From positions 82,317 to 146,316 of the forward strand of contig CANLCJ010000004.1 of NCBI GenBank assembly GCA_947489085.1: a stretch of 64,000 nt of DNA. Reading direction: 5' to 3'. Position 1 is the first letter of the stretch, and each line of letters begins with the position of its first letter. The notes below the pieces were generated by a model. It saw only the letters and a program-made list of their open reading frames with translations, had not been told where the DNA came from and searched no databases. The DNA comes from an uncultured Flavobacteriaceae bacterium (GTDB lineage Bacteria > Bacteroidota > Bacteroidia > Flavobacteriales > Flavobacteriaceae). Both the position numbers and the translations under genes were made by a program. Positions 47,901 through 56,491 of the stretch are shown here, piece after piece.

Positions 47901-48642
47901 AAAAGCTGCTATTTTAAGGGAAAAAGGATCAAATTCAGAACGCGAAATGGCTAACGCCATGTATTTAGCGGGCTTCGATGTTAAAGATGTACACATGACG
48001 GATTTAATATCTGGTCGCGAAACTTTAGAAGACATTCAATTTTTAGGCGCTGTTGGTGGCTTTAGTAACTCCGACGTTTTAGGCTCTGCCAAAGGTTGGG
48101 CTGGTGCCATAAAATACAATGAAAAAGCCAATAAAGTTATTAATACTTTTTTTGCTAGAAAAGACACTTTATCTGTCGGGATTTGTAATGGCTGCCAACT
48201 CTTTATGGAACTGGATTTAATAAATCCAGAACATGAGACACATGGTAAGATGCACCACAACGATTCTCAAAAACATGAAAGTGCCTTTACCTCTGTAAAA
48301 ATTCAAAAAAATAATTCCGTAATGTTATCGTCTCTAGAAGGCAGTACTCTTGGGGTTTGGATTTCTCATGGCGAAGGTAAATTTAACTTACCGCATACTG
48401 AAGATAAGTATAGCATAGTTGCCAAATATGGTTACGATGGTTACCCGCATAACCCTAATGGATCCGATTTTAATACCGCTATGTTGTGTGATACAACTGG
48501 ACGCCACTTGGTAACCATGCCGCATATTGAACGCTCTATCTTTCAGTGGAACTGGGCCAATTACCCAGAAGGTAGAACAGATGATGTGTCGCCTTGGTTA
48601 GAAGCCTTTGTAAATGCCAGACTTTGGATTGAGAAACAATAA
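44986..48642 (+). CDS. purL: Phosphoribosylformylglycinamidine synthase (single-chain PurL)
   Basis: A 1218-residue large-type FGAM synthase for step 4 of de novo purine synthesis, converting FGAR to FGAM with glutamine and ATP. The N-terminal PurS-like region, two AIRS-type synthase domains (motifs SEHCRHKIFNG, KAETHNFPT and GGEIRDR) and the C-terminal class I glutamine amidotransferase are fused. The amidotransferase catalytic Cys is in VGICNGCQLFME; His and Glu follow near the C-terminus (GVWISHGEGKF). It is a single chain rather than the PurL/PurQ/PurS split found in many Gram-positives. A terminator follows the stop closely. Confidence 0.97.
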   Translation: MIHFFGNADSKIFAVQTTKELSAETISKLSWLFGNLPKLNVTQLDAVFVGPRAAMITPWSTNAVEITQNMGILDIIRIEEFKAVAKDFSDFDPMISEKFEGLYQESFTIAITPEPILNIEDIAAYNLKEGLSLSDEEVTYLEGVSKKIGRPLTDSEVFGFSQVNSEHCRHKIFNGTFVIDGKEKPSSLFKLIKETSKQNPNTIVSAYKDNVAFIKGPRVEQFAPSRADVPDFYTTKAYDAVISLKAETHNFPTTVEPFNGAATGSGGEIRDRLAGGKGSLPLAGTAVYMTSYSRLEANRPWEKGVAEREWLYQTPMDILIKASNGASDFGNKFGQPLICGSVLTFEHEEEARKLGFDKVIMQAGGIGYGKQDQALKDTPKTGDKIVILGGENYRIGMGGAAVSSADTGAFASGIELNAVQRSNPEMQKRAANAVRGMVESDENFIVSIHDHGAGGHLNCLSELVEDTGGKIDLDALPVGDPTLSDKEIIGNESQERMGLVIGEQHIETLNKIADRERSPMYTVGDVTGDDRFTFQSKTKGNTPMDLAMEDMFGSSPKTVMTDVTVKRNYADLAYQKDKFKAYLEQVLQLEAVACKDWLTNKVDRCVGGKVAKQQCVGTLQLPLNNVGVMALDFKGKEGIATSIGHAPISGLIDPVAGSRNAITEALTNIVWAPLKEGLQSVSLSANWMWPCKNEGEDARLYEAVEAVSKFSIDLGINVPTGKDSLSMKQKYPNEDVISPGTVIISAAANCNAISKVIEPVFSKNGGDIYYINISQDTFKLGGSSFAQILHKIGNDAPNVKSATYVKTVFNTLQELIANQSIVAGHDVASGGLITTLLELCFADTNLGAALNLTALNETDSIKLLFAENAGVVFQAKNASVEAVLKAANIDFVNIGKVTQGNTLEITNATETLHLNISELRDVWYKTSFLLDQKQTANNLAQARFDNYKQQALQYTFPKQFTGHYPNLTGARPKAAILREKGSNSEREMANAMYLAGFDVKDVHMTDLISGRETLEDIQFLGAVGGFSNSDVLGSAKGWAGAIKYNEKANKVINTFFARKDTLSVGICNGCQLFMELDLINPEHETHGKMHHNDSQKHESAFTSVKIQKNNSVMLSSLEGSTLGVWISHGEGKFNLPHTEDKYSIVAKYGYDGYPHNPNGSDFNTAMLCDTTGRHLVTMPHIERSIFQWNWANYPEGRTDDVSPWLEAFVNARLWIEKQ

Positions 48643-48646
48643 TATT

Positions 48647-48673
48647 AAAAAAGCCTTCTAAAGGCTTTTTTTT
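48647..48673 (+). terminator. Terminator of purL
   Basis: An 11-bp perfect stem aaaaaagcctt / aaggctttttt with a three-base loop, starting five bases after the purL stop and followed by further T residues. Confidence 0.85.
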
Positions 48674-48698
48674 GCTATAAATTGTATTTTAGTACATT

Positions 48699-50117
48699 AT
48701 GCAAACTTTTTTTGCTTTTGTTATTTCTGCTATTTGTTTTACAACACTAAACGCGCAAAACAATATCTCCAATAGTTTCTCTTCTACAAATAAAGTGAAT
48801 CGTTACGCATATACCAATGGCAATACATCCCTCGAAAAATGGTTTGGAAATGATAAATTTTTAGACAGTGCTAAAACATACCATAAAAATGGAAAGTTGA
48901 ATGAAGTGTTTCATTATAAAGAACACAGATTACACGGTACTGCTTACAAATACAATCATTTTGGAGAAAAGTTAACCACATGGGTATTTAATATGGACAC
49001 ATTGCTATCGAGAACAGACCATATTCTTATTTACAACGAAAAAGACAAAGCAAAAAAGCAAATACTATACAAACGGTTAGATTCTGTAAACGCGATACTA
49101 AGAGTAAACCCCAAAAACACGAGGTCTAAATATTTAAGAGCCCGTTACAGGTACTTTCTAAATAATCAATTACTCGCTTTAAAAGATTTGTTTTGGCAAA
49201 GGTACCGATTGATAAGAAATGCTAAAAAGCGAAAAAAAGCACCAAATAAAAAAGCGTTCTCGCGTATTTACGACCGTTTAGGCTCTATTTATTCTGATTT
49301 AGAGATGAAAAACCATGCCTCTCAATATAAACATGCAGCCCTGAGAGGAGACAGCACAAATAACAGATTGCGCTACAATCTAGCTGCTTATTTTTTTAAA
49401 ATTGAAGATTATAAATTAGCAGAACATTACTTAAATAGCGTACTTAAGGAAAAGCCAGATCATGCTTTTGCGCACAGGCTTATGGCTGCAATACATACAG
49501 ATTACGAAGACTATGAAAAAGCCAAATACCATATAGACTTAGCTTTTCCTAAAGAAAAGAATTTGTTAAAATATGGCTTTGCAAACGTTACAAGAGACAT
49601 ACGCACACAACGCGGATTTATTAAGCACAAACTAGGAGATTCGAAAAGTGGTATAGCAGACTTACAAGAAGCCATACGATTGAATGATAAGAACGCTTTT
49701 GCCTACAGAAATTTGGGTATTGTATATGCCGACATAGGAGAAAACGAAAGTGCATGCTTTAACTTGAAAAAAGCTAAAGCTTTAGATTATGAACTTATGA
49801 ATAATAGAGACGACATACAGTCTTACATAAATGCAGTTTGTAATACAGACACAAACACAACGAGAAGTTCTTCAACACTATTTACTTTAAAAAACAAGCC
49901 ATTTGTTTATCCTAATCCTACTAAAGGTTCTATTACAGTAAAAAATATTGCATTCGATACATTTAATTACACCATACATAACTTTTCGGGTAGTTTAGTG
50001 GCAAATGGCACGTCTAACGGACAATCTGTTAATCTCCAAGCCTTAGCATCTGGCGTTTATATTCTTAATGTTTTTAAAGATGGTGAAAACCAAACCTTCA
50101 GAGTCGTTAGAGATTAG
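48699..50117 (+). CDS. Secreted MORN/TPR protein with T9SS type A sorting domain
   Basis: A 472-residue protein. The signal peptide ends near LNAQN (residue 21). The first part (about 45-95) has YwqK/MORN-variant repeats (AKTYHKNGKLNEVF, GTAYKYNHFGEKLTTW). The middle is a TPR superhelix (about 130-370), with clear units such as NLAAYFFKIEDYKLAEHYL and NLGIVYADIGENESACF. The C-terminal 75 residues are a T9SS type A domain (PFVYPNPTKGSITVKN ... LASGVYILNVFKDG). It is therefore exported through type IX secretion to the cell surface or outside. Function unknown; the combination suggests a surface scaffold. Confidence 0.85.
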   Translation: MQTFFAFVISAICFTTLNAQNNISNSFSSTNKVNRYAYTNGNTSLEKWFGNDKFLDSAKTYHKNGKLNEVFHYKEHRLHGTAYKYNHFGEKLTTWVFNMDTLLSRTDHILIYNEKDKAKKQILYKRLDSVNAILRVNPKNTRSKYLRARYRYFLNNQLLALKDLFWQRYRLIRNAKKRKKAPNKKAFSRIYDRLGSIYSDLEMKNHASQYKHAALRGDSTNNRLRYNLAAYFFKIEDYKLAEHYLNSVLKEKPDHAFAHRLMAAIHTDYEDYEKAKYHIDLAFPKEKNLLKYGFANVTRDIRTQRGFIKHKLGDSKSGIADLQEAIRLNDKNAFAYRNLGIVYADIGENESACFNLKKAKALDYELMNNRDDIQSYINAVCNTDTNTTRSSSTLFTLKNKPFVYPNPTKGSITVKNIAFDTFNYTIHNFSGSLVANGTSNGQSVNLQALASGVYILNVFKDGENQTFRVVRD

Positions 50118-50348
50118 AACAACTACAACTGTATAGAAATAACAAACGCAAGCAATTGTTCTACAGCTTTTAAAACCAAAGCTTTAGTCCATGCAATTTT
50201 TATTTCATTTGAAAAAAAATTATTTTTTAGTTAAATAGTTACTAATTTTATAAAAAATAATTGCAAATATTATTAAATTGCTATATTACTAGCGGTTTGT
50301 TAATCTTATATATTTTCATATTTTGCGCTAATACATCCTACAACAACT

Positions 50349-52118
50349 ATGAAAAACATCACGAGACTCTTCGATTTTCCATACTATCAATTAGAGCATA
50401 AGCCACTAGAGGCTGCTTTAGTGACAAAATACAATGGTAAATGGCATAAAACCTCAACACAAGATTATATAGACAAGGCCAATGCCATAAGTAGAGCGCT
50501 GCTAAGGATGGGGGTTAAAAAAAATGATAAAATTGCAATCATTTCATCCACAAACCGAACAGAATGGAATATTGTAGACATAGGTATCTTACAAATAGGT
50601 GCGCAAAACATTCCCATTTACCCTACTATAAGCGCAGAAGACTATGAATATGTTTTAAACCATAGTGAATCTATATATTGTTTTGTGTCTTGTAACGACG
50701 TTTTAGAAAAAATAAATAAAGTAAAAGCAAAAACAAGCTTAAAAGAAGTGTATTCTTTCGATGTTATAGACGGCTGTAAAAACTATACCGAACTATTAGA
50801 ATTAGGTAAAGACACCTCTAATCAAAATAACGTTGAAGCACGAAAAGATGCTGTAACTCCCGAAATGTTAGCCACCATTATTTATACCTCTGGAACCACA
50901 GGAAAACCAAAGGGCGTAATGTTATCTCACAACAACATCGTGTCCAATGTACTTTCGGCACAAAAAAGATGCCCATTACCTGAAAAATCCAGAGCTTTAA
51001 GTTTTTTACCCGTTTGCCATATATTCGAGCGAGTATTTACTTATTTATACCAATACCTTAGCTCAGAAATATATTTTGCAGAAGCCATAGATAAAATAGG
51101 AGATAATGCTAAAGAGGTTAAACCGCATATCATGACGGTAGTTCCAAGGCTTGTAGAAAAAGTATACGACAAAATTATAGCTAAAGGAACAGAATTAACC
51201 GGATTAAAAAAGAAGCTTTTTTTCTGGGCTGTAGATGTTGGAGATGCATTTAAACCCTACGGTGCTAATGGTGCGTTATACGGTTTAAAATTAAAAATTG
51301 CCAGACAACTTATTTTTAGCAAATGGCAAGAAGCGCTAGGTGGAGAAATTGAATTTATGGCTTCTGGTAGTGCAGCATTACAACCGCGTTTAGGTCGTAT
51401 TTTTGGTGCAGCAGGTATGCCCGTTATGGAATGTTATGGCCTTACAGAAACCTCGCCAGGAATTTCTGCAAGCGATAGACGTAACGGAGGGTGGAAAATT
51501 GGCGCTGTAGGGCGCGTTATAGATGGAGTTGAAGTAAAAATTGCCGAAGATGGGGAAATTTTATGTAAAGGGCCTAATGTTATGTTAGGTTACTATAAAG
51601 ACCCTGACAAAACAGCAAGTGTTATGACGGGAGATTACTTTCACACTGGAGATAAAGGCCATATAGATAAAGAAGGGTTTTTGAAGATAACAGGTCGTAA
51701 AAAAGAAATGTTTAAAACCTCTGGAGGTAAATACATTATTCCTGGATTGTTAGAAAACGATTTAAAACAGTCCCGATTTATAGAACAAATAATTGTAATT
51801 GGTGAAGGTGAAAAAATGCCAGCAGCACTTATTCAAATTAATTTTGAATTTGTTCGCGATTGGATTCAGTTAAAAAAACACGATGTAGCAGAAACCAAAG
51901 AGGCGCTTGCCGCTTCTCAAGAAGTTCGAAACCGCATACAAGAAGAAATTGATACTTGTAACTTAAAATTTGGAAAGTGGGAACAGATAAAGAAGTTCGA
52001 AATTACACCAGACGAATGGTCCATAGATGGCGGACACCTTACTCCTACCATGAAAGTTAAAAGAGAAGTCGTGAAAAAAATGTATGCACATTTAATTGAA
52101 CGCATATACAGACCTTAA
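50349..52118 (+). CDS. Long-chain acyl-CoA synthetase (AMP-binding)
   Basis: A 589-residue adenylate-forming enzyme activating fatty acids to acyl-CoA with ATP. The AMP-binding P-loop YTSGTTGKPKGVMLSH, the A5 motif ECYGLTETSPG and the A7/A8 motifs YFHTGDKGHID and ITGRKKEMFKTSGGKYI are intact. It resembles FadD15-type long-chain ligases common in Bacteroidota. It precedes the MarR-fadN-fadA-fadE genes on the same strand with a 124-base gap containing a palindromic operator. It supplies the beta-oxidation pathway encoded downstream. Confidence 0.93.
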   Translation: MKNITRLFDFPYYQLEHKPLEAALVTKYNGKWHKTSTQDYIDKANAISRALLRMGVKKNDKIAIISSTNRTEWNIVDIGILQIGAQNIPIYPTISAEDYEYVLNHSESIYCFVSCNDVLEKINKVKAKTSLKEVYSFDVIDGCKNYTELLELGKDTSNQNNVEARKDAVTPEMLATIIYTSGTTGKPKGVMLSHNNIVSNVLSAQKRCPLPEKSRALSFLPVCHIFERVFTYLYQYLSSEIYFAEAIDKIGDNAKEVKPHIMTVVPRLVEKVYDKIIAKGTELTGLKKKLFFWAVDVGDAFKPYGANGALYGLKLKIARQLIFSKWQEALGGEIEFMASGSAALQPRLGRIFGAAGMPVMECYGLTETSPGISASDRRNGGWKIGAVGRVIDGVEVKIAEDGEILCKGPNVMLGYYKDPDKTASVMTGDYFHTGDKGHIDKEGFLKITGRKKEMFKTSGGKYIIPGLLENDLKQSRFIEQIIVIGEGEKMPAALIQINFEFVRDWIQLKKHDVAETKEALAASQEVRNRIQEEIDTCNLKFGKWEQIKKFEITPDEWSIDGGHLTPTMKVKREVVKKMYAHLIERIYRP

Positions 52119-52177
52119 CTAAAATTTTAACAGATAACTAAAGATTTAGCATTCTGTTAAAACTTTAATCTTAGTTT

Positions 52178-52217
52178 TAATGAAAATTTACTATGCATGC
52201 ATAGTAAATTTTCATTA
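52178..52217. promoter_or_regulatory. Perfect 40-bp palindromic operator upstream of the MarR gene
   Basis: The left half is taatgaaaatttactatgca and the right half is its exact reverse complement, with no spacer. It ends at the -7 box TATATTTG (52216-52223) and covers the -33 position, so a bound dimer would block transcription of the MarR-fadN-fadA-fadE genes. MarR proteins typically bind palindromes of this kind and autoregulate, with acyl-CoA as a likely inducer here. Confidence 0.8.
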
Positions 52218-52242
52218 TATTTGAGAAAGTGAACTCTCGAAG

Positions 52243-52698
52243 ATGAAAGATAAAACGATAGATTATGTGTTAAGGACAACATGGTTAACTGTAAACAAAA
52301 TGTATAATGAGGAAGCAGCTAAATTCGACACCACAATGGCTATCGGTTTTACGCTTTTAAGTATAGATCCAGAAGGTGGTACACCTTCTACTGCATTAGG
52401 TCCAAAAATGGGTATGGAAGCCACAAGCTTATCTCGCATTTTAAAAGCCATGCAAGAACGCAAGTTAATAGAAAAACGCCCTAACCCAGAAGACGGGAGA
52501 GGCGTTTTAATTCATTTAACAACTCTAGGAAAAGAAAAACGAGATTTATCGAGAGAGAAAGTAATAACGTTTAATGAGACTATAAAAGAACATATTTCTA
52601 ACGAAAAACTAAATCATTTCTACGAGGTGGCAGAAACCATAAATGAAATGATTCAAAATAAAAAAATATATAACACTAAAAAACACTTAGATAAATAG
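52243..52698 (+). CDS. MarR-family regulator of the beta-oxidation operon
   Basis: A 151-residue winged-helix repressor. The recognition-helix region is GMEATSLSRILKAMQERKLIEK and the wing is PNPEDGRGVLIHLT, with flanking helices for dimerisation. It is transcribed directly into a fadN-like gene with a three-base gap and is preceded by the perfect palindrome at 52178-52217. Regulators of this family commonly respond to acyl-CoA when located in fatty-acid degradation clusters, in place of the FadR of enterobacteria. Ligand and targets are inferred from context. Confidence 0.92.
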   Translation: MKDKTIDYVLRTTWLTVNKMYNEEAAKFDTTMAIGFTLLSIDPEGGTPSTALGPKMGMEATSLSRILKAMQERKLIEKRPNPEDGRGVLIHLTTLGKEKRDLSREKVITFNETIKEHISNEKLNHFYEVAETINEMIQNKKIYNTKKHLDK

Positions 52699-52701
52699 CA
52701 T

Positions 52702-55107
52702 ATGGGGAAACGAATTATAAAAAAAGTTGCCGTTGTAGGCTCTGGTATAATGGGTAGCGGTATTGCTTGTCATTTTGCCAATATAGGCGTGGAAGTTTTA
52801 TTATTAGACATAGTACCTAACGCACTTAATGCAGCAGAAACTGTAAGAGGATTAACCTTAGAAGATAAAATAGTAAGAAACCGGTTGGTAAACGATGCGC
52901 TTAAAGCATCATTAAAATCTAAGCCCTCCCCTATTTACCATCAAAAATTTGCAAGCCGAATTACTACAGGGAATTTAGAAGACGACATCTCTAAAGTTAA
53001 AGATGTAGATTGGATTATCGAAGTTGTTGTAGAGCGCTTAGATATTAAAAAACAAGTTTTCGAAAACTTGGAAAAATACCGCACACCTGGTACATTAATA
53101 ACATCTAACACATCAGGAATTCCAATACAATTTATGAGTAATGGAAGAAGTGAAGATTTCCAAAAGCACTTTTGTGGCACACACTTTTTCAACCCGCCGC
53201 GATACTTAAAACTTTTTGAAATTATTCCTGGGCCTAAAACAGCACCAGATGTATTGGAGTTTTTAAACGTTTATGGCGAGCAATACTTAGGTAAAACTAC
53301 AGTTACAGCAAAAGACACACCCGCATTTATAGGGAATCGCATCGGTATTTTTAGCATTATGAGTTTGTTTCATACTGTAAAAGATATGAATTTAACCATA
53401 GAAGAAGTTGATAAACTTACTGGCCCTGTTATTGGGCGGCCTAAATCTGCTACATTTAGAACTGTAGACGTTGTTGGTTTAGATACCCTTGTACATGTGG
53501 CCAATGGTATTGCAGATAATTGTAAAAACGACGAACGCCTAGAACTGTTTAAATTGCCCGATTTTATAAGTAAAATGGTGGACAATAAGTGGCTGGGAAG
53601 CAAAACAGGACAAGGGTTTTACAAAAAACAGATTAAAGATGGTGCAAAAGAGATTTTATCTCTGGATTTAGACACTTTAGAGTACCGCAGCGCAAAAAAA
53701 GCAAAATTTGCAACTTTAGAGCTTACTAAAACCATAGACAAAGTTGTAGACCGTTTTAAAGTTTTGGCTTCTGGAAAAGATAAAGCAGGAGAATTTTACA
53801 GAAAAACATTTGCACAATTATTCGCCTATGTAAGTTACCGCATACCAGAAATATCCGATGAAATTTATAAAATAGACGATGCCATGAAGGCTGGTTTTGG
53901 TTGGGAACATGGGCCCTTCCAAATCTGGGATGCCATAGGGCTAGAAAAAGGGATTGCACTTATAAAAGCAGAAGGTTTAGAACCTGCACCTTGGGTTAAC
54001 GACATGCTGGCATCTGGACAATCTGCATTTTACACCGTTAACAACGGCGCCACATATTTTTATGATATTGCAACACAATCTCAAGTAAAAGTACCCGGGC
54101 AAGACGCCTTTATCATTTTAGATAACATAAGAACGTCTAACGAAGTCTTTAAAAACTCTGGAGTTGTTGTAGAAGATTTGGGAGATGGCATTTTAAACTG
54201 CGAATTTCAATCTAAAATGAACACCATCGGTGGAGATGTATTATCTGGTTTAAATAAAGCCATCGATGTTGCCGAAAAAGATTTTGAAGGATTAGTTATT
54301 GGAAATCAAGGCGCTAATTTCTCTGTTGGTGCCAATATTGGTATGATATTTATGATGGCCGTAGAACAAGAATACGACGAGTTAAATGCTGCCATAAAAT
54401 ATTTTCAAGACACCATGATGCGCATGCGTTACTCTGCAATACCTACAGTAGCCGCACCACACGGTATGGCACTTGGTGGTGCTTGCGAGCTATCTATGCA
54501 CGCCGATAAAGTAGTAGCCGCCGCAGAAACCTATATGGGCTTAGTAGAGTTTGGTGTTGGTGTTATTCCTGGTGGCGCTGGTTCTAAAGAAATGGCGCTA
54601 AGAGCAGCAGATACCTTTAGAAAAGGAGATGTAGAGTTAAATGTATTGCAAGAGTACTTCTTAACAGTGGGTATGGCCAAAGTATCGACCTCTGCCTACG
54701 AAGCGTTCGATTTAGGAGTACTACAAAAAGGAAAAGATGTTGTGGTCGTAAACAAAGACCGCCAAATAGCAACCGCTAAAGCACATGCTAAACTTTTAGC
54801 AAGTGCAGGTTACACGCAGCCTCCAAAACGCAAAGACATTAAAGTACTTGGTAAACAAGCTCTTGGAATGTTTTTGGTGGGTACAGACGCTATGGAAGCT
54901 AGTAATTACATTAGCGAACACGACCATAAAATAGCCAACAAATTGGCTTATGTAATGGCAGGTGGCGATTTATCTGAACCTACTCTAGTTACAGAACAGT
55001 ATTTACTAGACTTAGAACGAGAAGCTTTTTTAAGCTTATGTACAGAACGCAAAACATTAGAACGCATTCAACACATGTTGAAAACAGGAAAACCTTTGAG
55101 AAATTAG
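52702..55107 (+). CDS. 3-hydroxyacyl-CoA dehydrogenase/enoyl-CoA hydratase (FadN-like)
   Basis: An 801-residue bifunctional beta-oxidation enzyme. The N-terminal NAD-binding domain starts with the Rossmann motif VAVVGSGIMGSGIA. It is followed by the dehydrogenase C-terminal domains with the motif HFFNPPRYLKLFEI and the catalytic region FIGNRIG. The C-terminal third is an enoyl-CoA hydratase/crotonase domain (GANFSVGANIGMIF, ALGGACELSMHADK, GVIPGGAGSKEM). This dehydrogenase-first order matches B. subtilis FadN rather than E. coli FadB. It catalyses hydration and oxidation of enoyl- and 3-hydroxyacyl-CoA. It lies three bases after the MarR gene. Confidence 0.94.
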   Translation: MGKRIIKKVAVVGSGIMGSGIACHFANIGVEVLLLDIVPNALNAAETVRGLTLEDKIVRNRLVNDALKASLKSKPSPIYHQKFASRITTGNLEDDISKVKDVDWIIEVVVERLDIKKQVFENLEKYRTPGTLITSNTSGIPIQFMSNGRSEDFQKHFCGTHFFNPPRYLKLFEIIPGPKTAPDVLEFLNVYGEQYLGKTTVTAKDTPAFIGNRIGIFSIMSLFHTVKDMNLTIEEVDKLTGPVIGRPKSATFRTVDVVGLDTLVHVANGIADNCKNDERLELFKLPDFISKMVDNKWLGSKTGQGFYKKQIKDGAKEILSLDLDTLEYRSAKKAKFATLELTKTIDKVVDRFKVLASGKDKAGEFYRKTFAQLFAYVSYRIPEISDEIYKIDDAMKAGFGWEHGPFQIWDAIGLEKGIALIKAEGLEPAPWVNDMLASGQSAFYTVNNGATYFYDIATQSQVKVPGQDAFIILDNIRTSNEVFKNSGVVVEDLGDGILNCEFQSKMNTIGGDVLSGLNKAIDVAEKDFEGLVIGNQGANFSVGANIGMIFMMAVEQEYDELNAAIKYFQDTMMRMRYSAIPTVAAPHGMALGGACELSMHADKVVAAAETYMGLVEFGVGVIPGGAGSKEMALRAADTFRKGDVELNVLQEYFLTVGMAKVSTSAYEAFDLGVLQKGKDVVVVNKDRQIATAKAHAKLLASAGYTQPPKRKDIKVLGKQALGMFLVGTDAMEASNYISEHDHKIANKLAYVMAGGDLSEPTLVTEQYLLDLEREAFLSLCTERKTLERIQHMLKTGKPLRN

Positions 55108-55191
55108 CATCTTAAATTCTAAAAGCGAACCAATAGATAAGGTAATATAGCTTTTAGCCTCTAAAACTTTTTTCAAAATAAAAACACAACT

Positions 55192-56382
55192 ATGAAAACC
55201 GCATATATAGTAAAAGCATATAGAACAGCCGTAGGTAAAGCACCCCGCGGTGTATTTAGATTTAAACGCTCTGATGAGCTCGCTGCCGAAACCATTCAGC
55301 ATATGATGACTGAATTACCTATGTTAGACAAAACGCGAATAGACGATGTTATTGTAGGTAATGCAATGCCAGAAGGCTCTCAAGGGTTAAATATGGCACG
55401 CTTAATTTCCCTAATGGGCTTAGATATTGTAGATGTACCAGGGGTTACTGTAAACAGGTTTTGTTCCTCTGGAATAGAAACAATAGGCATAGCCTCTGCT
55501 AAAATACAGGCTGGCATGGCCGATTGTATTATAGCTGGAGGTGCAGAAAGTATGAGTGCCGTACCCATGACGGGATATAAAACAGACTTAAATTACGATT
55601 TGGCTAAATCTGGTAAAGAAGATTACTACTGGGGCATGGGAAACACTGCAGAAGCTGTTGCAAACCAATTTAAGGTTTCCAGAGCAGATCAAGATGAATT
55701 TGCTTACCACTCACACATGAAAGCGTTAAAGGCACAAGCCGAAGATCGTTTTCAAGACCAAATAGTGCCTATAGAAGTAGAACAAACTTATATAGATGCC
55801 AACGGTAAAAAAGCCACAAAAACATATACTGTTAATAAAGACGAAGGCCCAAGAAAAGGTACAAATTTAGAAGCTCTGGCAAAGCTACGCCCCGTTTTTG
55901 CACAAGGCGGTAGTGTAACCGCTGGAAACTCTTCTCAAATGAGTGACGGTGCTGCTTTTGTTATGGTAATGAGCGAAGCGCTAGTAAAAGAACTTAATCT
56001 GGAGCCTATAGCACGTTTAGTTAACTACGCTGCCGCAGGTGTAGAACCTCGTATTATGGGTATTGGCCCTGTAAAAGCCATTCCTAAAGCTTTAAAACAG
56101 GCTGGATTAAAACAAAGTGATTTAGACTTAATAGAATTAAACGAAGCATTTGCTTCGCAATCCTTAGCAGTAATTAGAGAACTAGGGCTTAATCCAGATA
56201 TTGTAAACGTTAACGGTGGTGCTATTGCTTTAGGACACCCATTAGGTTGTACAGGTGCAAAACTATCTGTTCAACTGTTTGATGAGATGAGAAAACGCGA
56301 CATGCAAGGCAAGTACGGTGCCGTTACCATGTGTGTAGGTACAGGACAAGGTGCCTGCGGTATTTTCGAATTTTTAAAATAA
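55192..56382 (+). CDS. fadA: Acetyl-CoA C-acyltransferase (thiolase, FadA-like)
   Basis: A 396-residue thiolase performing the final cleavage of beta-oxidation. The nucleophilic Cys is in NRFCSSGIETIG, the catalytic His in GGAIALGHPLGCTGA and the second Cys in GTGQGACGIF. The family start TAYIVKAYRTAVGKAPRG is canonical. The 84-base gap after fadN contains an 8-bp inverted repeat (ctaaaagc / gcttttag), possibly an RNA-processing or attenuation site. It is encoded in series with the FadN-like and acyl-CoA dehydrogenase genes. Confidence 0.95.
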   Translation: MKTAYIVKAYRTAVGKAPRGVFRFKRSDELAAETIQHMMTELPMLDKTRIDDVIVGNAMPEGSQGLNMARLISLMGLDIVDVPGVTVNRFCSSGIETIGIASAKIQAGMADCIIAGGAESMSAVPMTGYKTDLNYDLAKSGKEDYYWGMGNTAEAVANQFKVSRADQDEFAYHSHMKALKAQAEDRFQDQIVPIEVEQTYIDANGKKATKTYTVNKDEGPRKGTNLEALAKLRPVFAQGGSVTAGNSSQMSDGAAFVMVMSEALVKELNLEPIARLVNYAAAGVEPRIMGIGPVKAIPKALKQAGLKQSDLDLIELNEAFASQSLAVIRELGLNPDIVNVNGGAIALGHPLGCTGAKLSVQLFDEMRKRDMQGKYGAVTMCVGTGQGACGIFEFLK

Positions 56383-56491
56383 TTCTAAAACCCATACAAA
56401 ACCAATACAAACCAAATAAAACTAAGTTCAATCAAAAAAAAACACCCAAAATAGAACTCTCTGCATAGCAACAGAGTTTAGGGAGACATCT

